Shown piece after piece: positions 22,796 to 33,644 of a stretch of 64,000 nt of DNA. The stretch is from Branchiostoma floridae (Eukaryota > Chordata > Leptocardii > Amphioxiformes > Branchiostomatidae): positions 32,513,543 through 32,577,542 of the forward strand of contig NC_049981.1 of the NCBI RefSeq assembly GCF_000003815.2. Direction: 5' to 3'. The notes under the pieces were generated by a model. The model saw only the letters and a list, made by a program, of their open reading frames with translations, was not told where the DNA came from and searched no databases. Positions within the stretch are counted from its first letter, which is position 1; each line of letters opens with the position of its first letter. A program made the translations under genes and the position numbers.

Positions 22796-23079
22796 ACGCG
22801 CGAGCCAGATGACGTATGGCGCCATCTTCGGTGGAAGGGAAAATCCGCTGCCGCAAGCGGCACACTTAACTGGCCTCAATCAACTATTATGACAGACCCA
22901 TTCATAACGGCCGTTAGGGTCAGGCCGTAATAGGCTGTCCTGGGGAGTTTGCAAAGGCTGCACGTCAGGCGGGGGGTTCGGGAGATCCATCTGCGGGAAC
23001 ACATCGACCGGCAGGAGATCCCGATTCGCAGCGCGTCTCTTTCAAGAACACTAAGATGGACGGGAAACAAAGTGTCGGG

Positions 23080-23295
23080 CCCGCGGGGAATAAGCAGGTG
23101 TAAAGGAAAAGGAAGGTGTGGAGGAAAGGAAGGTGTCTGGGAATAGGCAGGTTTCGATGAATAGGCATGTGTAAGGAAAAGGAAGGTGCTTAGGAAAGGC
23201 AGGCGTCGTGGAAAAGGCAGGTGTCGATGAATAGGCAGGTGTAAAGGTGAATGAAGGTGTCGAGGAAAGGCAGGTGTCGGGAAAAAGGCAGGTGC
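23080..23295. repeat. ~18-bp GA-rich minisatellite
   Basis: Imperfect units of the type AGGAAAGGCAGGTGTCG or GAATAGGCAGGTGTAAAGG run for about 215 bp, with a partly repeated higher-order block. Minus-strand frames across it (histidine-, leucine- and proline-rich) are artefacts. Confidence 0.8.
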
Positions 23296-24465
23296 CAAAG
23301 AGCAAGATTGACAATGCAAGCTTCAGAGATAGCCTCAATCGCTGATTTCTAGTGGCGCTGGCGTTTACTTCTTTGGGATGGGGGATTCGAGATTGTGAAT
23401 AAGAACCCGGCTGTCTAATGCTTTCTAGCTAGGTACGCGGAAATGATCTCCCTGGCATCGAAGAGTCTGGTTCATGCTGAAACTTGCAAGCCTGTCCCCC
23501 CACCCCCACATTCACGCCAGTGCTTCTAAGAGTCTGGGAAGAAGGCTACTTTACTTTGTACTACCGACTCTATGTCTATGACGTGGACGGCCATGAGGGC
23601 TGCTTAACCTTCTCCTGGGCAAGACCATTTATCATGGTTGATGTGCAATGTTGATGTGTAAGTAGATCTGCTGCAACAGGACCTGCAACTGCTCACTTTC
23701 AGCAGGGATGTATTTGCTTTTGTCGTAGCCTTAAATCACTGGACAGCAACACCAGAAAAGACATTCAACCCATTGCACAACACAAAAAAGAGAGAAAAGA
23801 GACAAATATGATTGATGGAAATATGGTTCCAATACAAATATCATCAAATCCAAAAGCGATAAGAAGATAGTTGATGAGTCAGTACTCTGCTTTCAGCCAT
23901 GTCTATGGTATCGTAGTGGACAGGTGGGTGCAACACTACACGTATGGAGGGACCAGGGACCTTCAACCAAATCAGAATGATAACCGGAGACCAGGGAAAA
24001 CCCAGGAGAGGTCGATGTCTGATCGAAATATGTGAAACATGACGTTGAACTTGAGATCTTTAGAGTACATGTCCAAAGTCCATCCACCTTTGGGATCGAA
24101 CAAAATCCATTCCCTCCCACCCACACCCGCAGTTCTCTTTACATTCCTCCTACAGTCCATGTACTTGTAGTTGCACGATGGTTCCGATAAGGTATCCCAC
24201 ATCTACAATAGGACACGTACCTAACACGTGCATAACTTATTCTCCCGGCGTCTTCCGTCGTCAGGGGAAATCAAACCATCGATTTAAAGATGATAAAGGT
24301 GCTTGTGAGATGACGGGAAGATTTAACACGTGCAATCTCACGTAATCCCACCTTAAAGGTGTTTAAGAAGCAGAAGAGGAGATGGACCAATCGCGTCTTA
24401 GGCAGGATCCTCTCTTATCCATCATTACGTCAGGCAGGGAGCAGAGTCTGTATGGACAGACCTTT
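23296..24465. other. non-coding stretch, nothing seen
   Basis: Two overlapping minus-strand frames at 23893-24202 show no domain or splice context. No repeats were seen. Confidence 0.4.
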
Positions 24466-24467
24466 TT

Positions 24468-25115
24468 ACTGACGTTATTATGCCTACACTAACCAGCATA
24501 TCTCCTGCCTACACTATTACTGGCGTTATTATGCCTACACTAACCAGCACATCTCCTGCCTACACTATTACTGACGTTATTATGCCTACATACACTAACC
24601 AGCACATCTCCTGCCTACACTATTACTGACGTTATTATGCCTACACTAACCAGCACATCTCCTGCCTACACTATTACTGACGTTATTATGCCTACACTAA
24701 CCAGCACATCTCCTGCCTACACTATTACTGACGTTATTATGCCTACATACACTAACCAGCACATCTCCTGCCTACACTATAACTGACGTTATTATGCCTA
24801 CACTAACCAGCACATCTCCTGCCTACACTATTACTGACGTTATTATGCCTACACTAACCAGCACATCTCCTGCCTACACTATTACTGACGTTATTATGCC
24901 TATACTAACCAGCACATCTCCTGCCTACACTATTACTGACGTTATCATGCCTACACGAACCAGCACATCTCCTGCCTACACTATTAATGACGTTATTATG
25001 CCTACACTAACCAGCACATCTCCTGCCTACACTATTACTGACGTTATTATGCCTACACTAAAAAGCACATCTCCTGCCTACACGAGCCAGCATATCTCCT
25101 GCTTACACTAACCAG
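24468..25115. repeat. 51-bp minisatellite, about 12.5 units
   Basis: The unit is ACTGACGTTATTATGCCTAC, then ACTAACCAGCACATCTCCTG, then CCTACACTATT. Two units carry a 4-bp insertion (CTACATACACTAACC), which breaks the otherwise 17-codon periodic frame. The 105-codon frame in the last seven units (repeating MPTLTSTSPAYT) is a by-product. The last two units are truncated. Confidence 0.95.
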
Positions 25116-25203
25116 CATATCACAGACCTGTGACTGTAATTGGCAGTCATTACCCACAATCAATGTACGGAGTGGGTCTCCGGGCGTTCTGCTTGATAAG
25201 CAA

Positions 25204-25995
25204 GGCATTATTCTGGGAAACGTATGGAGCCTGTATCAACGGAAGGTCAGCCCTTCTACATGGCTTTTAGAAGAAAAAAAAAGATAACTAGTCCAAGGCT
25301 GCGTTTCGCTGGACTGCGGCTAAGCTCAATATTATTCTGGGTAACGTATGGAGCCTGTATCAACGGAAGGTCAGCCCTTCTACATGACTTTTAGAAAAAA
25401 AGATAACTAGTCCAAGGCTGCGTTTCGCTGGACTGCGGCTGAGCTCAATATTATTCTGGGTAACGTATGGAGCCTGTATCAACGGAAGGTCAGCCCTTCT
25501 ACATGGCTTTTAGAAGAAAAAAAAGATAACTAGTCCAAGGCTGCGTTTCGCTGGACTGTGGATAAGCTCAACATTATTCTGGGTAACGTAATATGAAGCT
25601 CTGCATCAATGGAAGGTCAGCCCTTCTACATGGTCTTTAGACAAGAGAAGACTAGTACCAGTCCGAGGCTGCGTTTCGCTGCTGCTAGTGTGACTCAAAC
25701 GATTGCAATACGCTTCATTTGGATAAGCACGCACAGCATTATTCTGGGTAATGTATGGAGCTTTGTATGAATCAAAGGTTAGTCCTTGTACACGCCCTTT
25801 ATAAAAGAGAAGACTAGTCCGAGGCTGCGTGTCGCAGGTGCTAGTGCAGCTTGGACATTATGCACATCCAGATACGCACGGCAGTGTTCTGGGTAACGTA
25901 TGGAGCTTTGCACAAGTTGAGGGCCATGCCTTTTACAGGCCCTTCTAAAAGAAGGACACTGGGCTAAATAAGGGTTGCGTTTCGCAGCTGCAAGG
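25204..25995. repeat. ~120-bp tandem repeat, 6 units with rising divergence
   Basis: ATTATTCTGGGTAACGTATG recurs at 25207, 25331, 25450, 25573, 25738 and, degenerate, near 25885. It is followed each time by an AAGGTCAGCCCTTCTACA-type block, an A-rich run, an ACTAGTCCAAGGCTGCGTTT block and TCGC. The first three copies are nearly identical and the last three progressively diverged, so the array probably grows at its left side. Confidence 0.9.
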
Positions 25996-25999
25996 TTTG

Positions 26000-27570
26000 T
26001 GGAAGCATCGTATTTTATTATAATCAACAACCATTCAAACTAAAACATTATCTTTGTAGTTGCATTTGCTCTTTAGTTCTAGTTTGCTTAAATACACCGT
26101 AGATTCATGAAAATGTTTGGATTGAGAAAGATTAAATGTCCAATTTTAAAGTGCATTGTATCATTTTAAAGGATAACGATATGAATGACAGTTCCTTCGT
26201 GTTAGTAGTTGAATGATAAAATTGTATAGTTACAACTTTGACTTAAAATTAGAGCATCAGTTTCAATGTTCGTACTGCAGTAATATGCTTAATTGTGCTA
26301 CTAAAGAAATGAGCCCCTCAACAGTAAGTAAGTGCGTGCGTGGGCGCAGCCAGTTGTAGATCAGACAGTAACACTGATACATGCCTCCCATCGTCCGTAT
26401 GGGTAAAGGAGTGGGCATTAAGTTAACGAGGGGTGCGAACCATTACTGGAATAGCGCGTGTGGACGGACTGCAAAACCTTGCCTCGGGCCGGAGTTACGG
26501 GGACCCAGGTTCAGTGACAGTGGGAGGAGTGCTGGCTAATATAGTATGTATTTGGAAGGTTTGAACCCTGTCCGGGTCATGCAAAAAGCTTTAAAAGTGG
26601 TTCACACTGTTTATCTATTTATTGAGATTCTCCATTTACATAGACAATGGAGGGTATGGCAGAATAAGTGTCAGAAGACACATTTTGAAAGCCGTCATAT
26701 CGATGGTTTAGGTTTAATCCATACTTAACACTTATCGCGAAAAACACTTAGGAAGTTGACCACATGCCGCCACAAGTTGACTACCCCAAGTTGTAGTGTT
26801 CCCGTTGGCAAAGCTGTGTGGCCCAAGGGCTATAGGAATGGCTATGTGCATCGCCCTATACACCGAGAGGTGTAGAAATGATTTTTATCTTTAACGTTTT
26901 GGCAACAGCAAAATAATCCAATTATAATCTAATTGTTGGAGAAACACTCTTCCTACAACTTATACAGTGTCTGCAGCAGACAATTGGTATCACTTGGCTG
27001 TGCTCCGGACAGCAGTGGATGTTTCTGTTCAACATTACAGCTCGCAGGTACCATGCTTTGATTATGAAGCTATCTCTACATCCTTGCTTCGCGATGACCC
27101 GTTTCAATGCAGACTCACTCTGAATAAGACATACCTATCGGTAGATTCATTTCCAGCCATTTGACGTTATTTTTTCTCTTTAATATATTTTAGGTGAGGA
27201 TCGCTGTTTAAGCGTTTTGTCGCCTGATCGCAATCTTGAGTGCAGATAGAACTCTTCTGAACAACACCTCGGATCGATAAGAAGTCAGCACAGCCGAGCA
27301 CGGCAGCACGGAAACAAACCGTCATCAGCTCAGCCGCAAACACCGTGAAATAGCGACTCATGATGGCAGCTCGGAGAGCGCAGCGCGGGAATGTACCGCA
27401 TCATTTAGCAGCGCATATATTTATTATCCACCTCGCCACTTCACCCTCGGAATCTAAATACCTGTTTCAGGTCTGATTACAGATATCAGCAGGGATGTGG
27501 ATATGTATGTCTGTCTGATATTCATATATTCGTCTCTCAATTTACATCTATATCTATTTATCTATACACA
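26000..27570. other. non-coding stretch, nothing seen
   Basis: Short frames only. No repeat, domain or splice structure could be supported. Confidence 0.45.
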
Positions 27571-27574
27571 CAGA

Positions 27575-27664
<90 letters not shown>
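27568..27664. repeat. (CA)n(TA)n microsatellite
   Basis: About 50 bp of CA/AC repeat leads straight into about 45 bp of AT/TA repeat. The plus-strand frame across it is spurious. Confidence 0.97.
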
Positions 27665-27668
<4 letters not shown>

Positions 27669-28586
27669 TACCTATCTCTCTCTTCCATAGATCTCAATTT
27701 ATATTTGATATCAATATCATCGCCCTTAACTCTTTACGTAATATCATATACGACATTACATAAATATTATATGATATCATATAATATTATATCATGTACT
27801 ATAATTTAGGTTATTATTATTATTTTTGTATACAGCTGATAGCTCTCCCTCCCTCCCCCTCAAACTTGCTCTCTTTATGTATATCGCATTTGTTGTTGGC
27901 TAATGCCATATGAGAATCTAAAGCCCTAGCCATGCCGAACGGTAAATGTATCCATACTAAATCAAACACAACCTTCGCTAATTAATTCCCGTGTCACCTT
28001 GCCATTACCACCGTGACCTGTGCTCCCCTTGGTTGACCTGAGTTGGTTGTTCATTACTACACATTACTGTCAAAATCGATCTATTGTTTATATCAAATTG
28101 ATTATGCTCATTATTTTTAGACTTTGTTTGAACCTTAGGTGTAGATAAATGTTGAGATAAAAGCCGCTTAAAAGCCGTGCTATGATTTTGAGGGTTTTAA
28201 GTCTCATTAACAGGTTCCTGGGATTCTAATTTCCCGCCCATCACGTACTGTATCTTATAGTGTTAACAGAACAAACCATCAGAACAAGAGCAACAGTAAA
28301 AGATTTCCCACAGTAATTGTATTTATCACAAATCGTTCTCTATTGGGATGCAGCAGTTTAATACGAAGCTCAGCTACAGTCTGTTCGTCATGATTGCAAT
28401 CAGATCAACTTTGTTTCGTTTTTTTTAAGTTATAAAAGGCGCAAATCCAAGTCATACAGTGATGGCCGATTTTGAAGCTAATGGTAAGAGATCCCGTGTC
28501 GTTTATTCATGGCACACAGCCTACCATTATTCCTGCCGTGAAGTCTGGAGGCACATGGTTAGTAATCTTGTCCCAGGTTTTTAGGG
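27665..28586. other. non-coding stretch with a possible TATA promoter
   Basis: At 28431 TATAAAAGG lies 30 bp before ATGGCCGATTTTGAAG (28461), and a donor-like AATG|GTAAGAG follows. The spacing fits a core promoter with the start codon almost at the transcription start, but nothing else supports a gene. The rest is AT-rich without features. Confidence 0.2.
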
Positions 28587-28945
28587 TATTATTATTATTA
28601 TTATTATTATTTCTTTATTTCAGGCACTACAGGCCCATAACAATACAATCAATTAAAAACCGGGAGACATATATATACATATAAATACAGAGTGGGTAAA
28701 ACTGGATGATACAAAAGATATGTACAAAAAGAAGGCATTAGTGCTTGTAGACCAGGTCGACATAGTGATGCCAATAGTTGCAGAGATTGAACAGGTCGGA
28801 GTGAATTGTGAGCCTAATGATCTCATTGTTTGAGTTGAAGAGGCGAGTTACAAAAGAGTGAGTCAATTTCCTTCTCCGGGCATCAAGGGTGCAGTTTGCC
28901 ACTTTTTCTATCGCGATGTCTGATTTGGAGGCTGAGGCTAGCTAA
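28587..28945 (-). mobile_element. 3' end of a non-LTR retrotransposon (minus strand)
   Basis: Read on the minus strand, an open frame of 67 codons without its own Met (28941 down to the stop at 28738) includes DARRRKLTHSFVTRLFN and ends HHYVDLVYKH. A ~120-bp 3' UTR follows, then AATAAAG, then (AAT)n at 28611-28587. A short polyadenylation signal run directly into a simple trinucleotide tail is typical of CR1/L2-like elements. The frame begins right after a TAG, so only the C-terminal end survives. A terminal exon of a host gene is a less likely alternative. Confidence 0.45.
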
Positions 28946-29019
28946 TTCTGTTTCAGAATTTGCGCCAGTAGACGTAGAAGTCACCTCCGGTATACGTAGC
29001 GAGAACTAACCCACTATCG

Positions 29020-29092
29020 TCCCACCGTCACACGCTGTAACCCCCACCGTCACACGCCGTAAACACGCCGTCACACGCCGTAACCCCTGCCA
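29020..29092. repeat. ~20-bp tandem repeat, 3 units
   Basis: ACCGTCACACGC(T/C)GTAA recurs three times with ACC- or ACG-rich linkers. Confidence 0.75.
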
Positions 29093-29094
29093 GC

Positions 29095-30480
29095 CACCGT
29101 ATCCGAACCACGCGCGGTAAAGTGGATGGGCCCATTCATTTAGCCTGCTGTATCCATAAACACAGAGGTTACGATCTCATACAGGACCGGATGGTATCTG
29201 CACAGTGGGGTGACCTTCCCCGGCAATTATTCCGACTAAAGAGACGCTCGGTGATACATCAGGTATGACAATTCCTTGAGCCGCGTTTAACAAGCAGATT
29301 GTCCCGGCGTGTAGTCGGGGTGGTTGTGTGATGCGTTTAGGCAGAATCTGGCCTGACGACACAAGCGTTAAGGTGGGCTCTCACTGCACTTGGGGCACCG
29401 GTGTGGCACTGCGGGGTTTGTCACTGCGGCGCTGTTTTGTTATTTTGGCGACTTTCAATAATCTTGATATTGCGTTATACATAAACATATGACTTAAAAC
29501 AACAACAAAATGCACAAAACGTAAGAAAATTCGTTCTTTATCCCTGACCCCCGCAGTGCCGTGCCGGTGCCGCAAGTGCAGTGAGACGCCTTAAGTGAAG
29601 ATCCCATTGCCCCCGACCCCCCTCAGATAACGCGGCCCAGCCGAATGAGCCAGCCCGCAGTTATCACGTTAATTGGCGCCTAAGGATCAGGCCGGACCCG
29701 GCGACATTAACCCGCTCTTGATTAAATCTGAAGTCACAATTGCAGAGCCTTGACACGCTGTTCATCTGTTCAATCTTTCATGGCTGCTTTATTGGAGGGG
29801 ACTTCAGGGTCGGGGAAGGGGCGGATTGTTCAGGCTGAACATGGGGCTGGTGCCGAATACTTCATCCTTCTCTCATACATATTTATCATGGAGGGTCAGG
29901 TAGAAACGAGTAAACATGTGGAAGTTTGCTCCAGGCAGAGGCAAATAAGGACTGCTTTATGTGTGCTATTTTCTATAGGTTTTCTATCTATCTATTGGTA
30001 ATTTATCTGTATTATGAAATGTTTCATTCTTTTCACTTCCATGTTTATCCTGGAAGGGTCAGGCAAATACGAGTAAACATGTTGAGGCCTAGGTTTGCAA
30101 TAACAATAACGCAAAACAAGTCCTATAATTGATATTATCCAGTTTCTTAAGAAGTAAGCCAAGTTTTTTGAGTCTTAAGGAAACCATTCCAGTTCATTTA
30201 TCTATTTTGTATTACACAATGCTCTACATAAATATGATAATCTTCATCAATTTATATTGCGGTGATTGGAAAGAGGAAAGGCAATTGTGCGTCATTTGTG
30301 CTACCAAATAATTGAACTTCGCTTCACCCATATCAATTTGAAAATATTCGGCCAAAAGCATGTTTCTGTATATCAAAGGTATTTGAGCAGATCGTATATC
30401 TGTTGGGAGTATTAGGTAATATCAATAACTGCTTATGTCCCATTCAGCAAGATTAATCATGTTATCTGAGTGTATCGGAT
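29095..30480. other. non-coding stretch, weak near-duplicate blocks only
   Basis: TTTATCATGGAGGGTCAGGT...GAGTAAACATGTGGA (29880-29920) and TTTATCCTGGAAGGGTCAGG...GAGTAAACATGTTGA (30045-30085) are related ~45-bp segments. A TGCACTTGGGGCACCGGTG block (29389) and its rough complement (29560-29590) form an imperfect inverted repeat enclosing about 170 bp, perhaps a decayed MITE. Confidence 0.4.
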
Positions 30481-30485
30481 ATATG

Positions 30486-30690
30486 CACTCACGTGACTCG
30501 GGCGTAAATAGCTAGTGCCCGCCATCTTAGATGGTTAAACCTAAAAGTCCCCAGGTGAATTTTAGATTGGTATAGATAGGTATATATAATTTAGAGATAG
30601 CACAAGAGGGTGAATGAGAATTCATATCATATTCCAGATTGAAACAACAAAGATGGTGGCTGTGACGTCATGTGCTAACAATTACCATCC
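30486..30690. repeat. dispersed element with imperfect terminal inverted repeats, copy 2
   Basis: This has the same edges as the element at 2743-3160 (CACTCACGTGACTCGG on the left, GGCTGTGACGTCATGTGCTA on the right) but a shorter interior. No coding capacity. Confidence 0.45.
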
Positions 30691-31635
30691 CGTGGTTGAA
30701 CAGATGCTTCCCGTGTGACGTCAGGTCGTGATTTCTCCAGAGGAACAAATTGGCATGGATCGTGCCAGAAATCTGTCAATCAAGCTGACGGTCGAGCTCA
30801 GGTAGGGCAGGACTTCCCACTCACGTTCGTACCCACTCACGGAACCCAGATCCGCATCATTCTGCCGCAACGCTGTCTGTCGTTTTCACAAAGCCCCCTT
30901 CCTCACGAGTCCGCAAAATGCGACAGTTTCAATTACAGGCTGGTGCGGCGGCGTCTCCCCGAAGCACGTCCCCAACGTGATTGAGCAGCGCACAGATCGC
31001 CGGACGATCACCTCGCCGCGGAGGGTTCCGATTGCATCTCCTCCCCGGGGGGCAATTAGGCAAAGGACATTTCCCGTGACTGCAATAACGGAAACTATCC
31101 CGGTGACCGGAAGACTGGGGGATTATCCGAAAACAATCATCGTATTCTTTGCAATCTTTAACTGCATAGTGCCAACTCATATAAGTGTCCATAATAGAAA
31201 CTATTTCTGTGAAAAGATAACGGAGGGATTATCATGCCTAGCAATCACATCCTGCGCGCTTCCAAACAACAAAATTCGCAGAGAATTACTCGGCAGCCAA
31301 ATCCCCTACAGCATCTGCAGCATCATTGAGAATGTTTTGCGACCAGAAAATGCAGGATTCTCTGCATATAACCTCTCGCAGTAGAGCGCATAAAACAGGT
31401 GTTACTGTAATAGCAGATTATGTTCTGTAACCAAAAGATTGTCAGAATCCCTAAATACCAATAATAATCCGCGCAGTCTCATACAACCTCACATAAGGCT
31501 TCAGCAGGAAACTCGCAAACATTTCCCGAGGACAAAATATAGGGGAATACTTCTGTGACCAAATGATGATTACCCGAATACGAATTGCAATTATATTCTA
31601 TACGATCCTCAACACCAGAGTATAATAAGAGTCTT
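30691..31635. other. non-coding stretch with GC-rich core
   Basis: 30930-31120 is GC- and CpG-rich and open in several frames on both strands. No domain could be recognised. It may be regulatory DNA. Confidence 0.3.
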
Positions 31636-31639
31636 CGTT

Positions 31640-31740
31640 GAAGGTTAGACATCCAGGTAATAACATATGCCAAATAGAAGTTACTGAAGCAACTGGATAT
31701 GATCTTAGAAACGGTCAGCCGTTTCAGACATCCAAGGTCT
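31640..31740 (-). repeat. dispersed repeat family, copy 1 (diverged)
   Basis: On the minus strand the order is GGATGTCTGAAACGGCTGACC, ATATCCAGTTGCTTCAGTAAC, and ACCTGGATGTCTAACCTTCA. The same block order (GGATGTC, CCAGTTG, ACCTGGATGTC) occurs at 50820-50945, and part of it at 38738-38845. Confidence 0.5.
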
Positions 31741-32685
31741 TTATGCTTATATAATGAGTTCTCCAGATCAACTGCAGCTGCAACACTAGCCAGATTGTGA
31801 CAGGACTATCTGGCAGTCACATAAACTACCGGGGCTTCAACAACAAAGCTAATATCCAAGCAGATCCCACGGTAGCATAAGATAGTGTCAAAAGCTGACA
31901 GAGGAGTGAATCCGGCCTAGGAGTGTGTATGCTACCGTCTTTCTCCTTTTGACGGCTATACTCTGCCAGCTTTGATACTATCTTATGGCTCCGTAGGATC
32001 TGCTTGGAGAGAGAGCCATCGGCTGCCACACGAGCATGGTGCGGGTTGCACATGCGGAATGCCACCCTTGGAGTGTGAAATGATGCCAGAGCCGGCGAGC
32101 TGATGAGGGGATCCCGGCAAGGCAGGCAGGACACCGGGACTCCCAGATGTCTTTACACGCCTGGCTGTCAGCCCGCTCCGGGAAGGGGACATCGATTCCA
32201 TTCCCGGAAAAGGTCGCGTCGCCAGGTTATATAAGGACAGAAGTCAAAAGACTTGGGACTACATAAATTCCACATTAGCAGTGAACAATATTGCCTGCTT
32301 AAAGTGGTACGAAGCTTGCAACAGACAACAAGCAAGAAACTCAATGGTTTCCCGTCCACAAAACGTGAGTCCTACCAGATAAGACGATGGCATCACTCTA
32401 CTTCATAGATTAACCCGTTTGACTCCAAGTCAAACTTGGATACAAACTTAGAAATCTATTATTATATAAAAGTCATCGCAAGTAAGATCCAGCTGTTACA
32501 GGTCGGGGGCCTCAGGGGAAACAATGGTTGACCAAAACAATTGGTCACTGAGATGATTGAAAAAAATCATTATGTGATCACAGAAAGACCTACGGGGTCA
32601 GGAGTAGACCTCAGAGATTATCAAAGGACCATCATGAGATTATGAAAGACTTTACAGATCATTTAGCGTTTCCCGAAAGACAGCT
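31741..32685. other. non-coding stretch, nothing firm
   Basis: A few overlapping minus-strand frames at 31826-32201 show no domain. No repeats. Confidence 0.4.
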
Positions 32686-32689
32686 CTGT

Positions 32690-33025
32690 CAAATTTTGGA
32701 CACTAAACAACTTGCCTCTATATGACCTCTCTTTAAATATCTCCACCTAAAGCCACACAATACCATTTCCGATCTGCCCTCTCACAACACGCCATGACGT
32801 CACCTGACGCCATGAAAGACAGGTATTAAATCTTTAAAACTTTGGACACTAAACAATTTTGCCTCTATATAACAAAAATGCCTCTATATCTCTTCAAACA
32901 TCCCCCCTAACATCTGGCTGTGAATGTTTGAGCAATCGAGGTGAGTCATTCCGCCCTCCGGTCACACAATGCCATTTCCTATCTCCCCTCTCACAACGGT
33001 TCATGACGTCATTACCGTCCAGCTG
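32690..33025. repeat. ~150-bp diverged direct duplication
   Basis: TTTTGGACACTAAACAACTTGCCTC with ACACAATACCATTTCCGATC and CCCTCTCACAAC...CATGACGTCA (32694-32800) is repeated with changes at 32840-33012. Confidence 0.7.
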
Positions 33026-33104
33026 AACTTCAGTGAGAATTCAGAACGAGCCGATAAAAATCTCCGGCCGTACATTACCTGCCGGGGGATGTAAAGGTCA
33101 CTCA

Positions 33105-33640
33105 TTCAACTTAACAACTTTTCAGATGGAAGTTTAGCAGAAAAGCTCACTAGAATGTGGAGGGTATACTTATAATGAGTTCAGGCAGCAGTATATGCAT
33201 GCTATACAAGGTTAAAAAATAGTTTACCATCATTTGACTACTTTTTCTGTAGCAAAAAAAGGAATTGATCTATATCAATGCTCTTTGAACTTGACAACTT
33301 TTCAGATGGAAGTTTAGAAAAAAAAAGCTCAGTAGAATGTGGAGAGTTAAAGTTATAATGAGTTCAGGCAGCAGTATATGCATGCTATACAATGTTAAAA
33401 ATAGTTTACCATCATTTGACTACTTTTTCTATAGCAAAAAAAAGTAATTTATCTATATCAATGCTCTTTGAACTTGACAACTTTTCAGATGGGAGTTTAC
33501 CAGAAAAGCTCACTAGAATGTGGAGGGTATACTTATAATGAGTTCAGGCAGCAGTACGAGTGTATATGCATGCTATACAAGGTAAAAAAAAGGTTTTCAT
33601 TTGACACATCTTCTATAGCAAGAAAGTAGTTTATCAGGAT
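33105..33640. repeat. ~182-bp tandem repeat, 3 units
   Basis: Units begin at ~33105, 33285 and 33468 with AACTTTTCAGATGGAAGTTT, then CACTAGAATGTGGAGGGTAT, GAGTTCAGGCAGCAGTATAT, GCATGCTATACA and TATATCAATG. Units differ by small indels in A-runs; the third is deleted internally. Confidence 0.9.
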
Positions 33641-33644
33641 CAAT

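Noticed and set aside
24794-25111. 105-codon Thr/Ser/Pro frame resembling a mucin-like repeat
   Set aside because: It is the 51-bp array; units with a 4-bp insertion upstream break the frame, so there is no sign of selection for coding.
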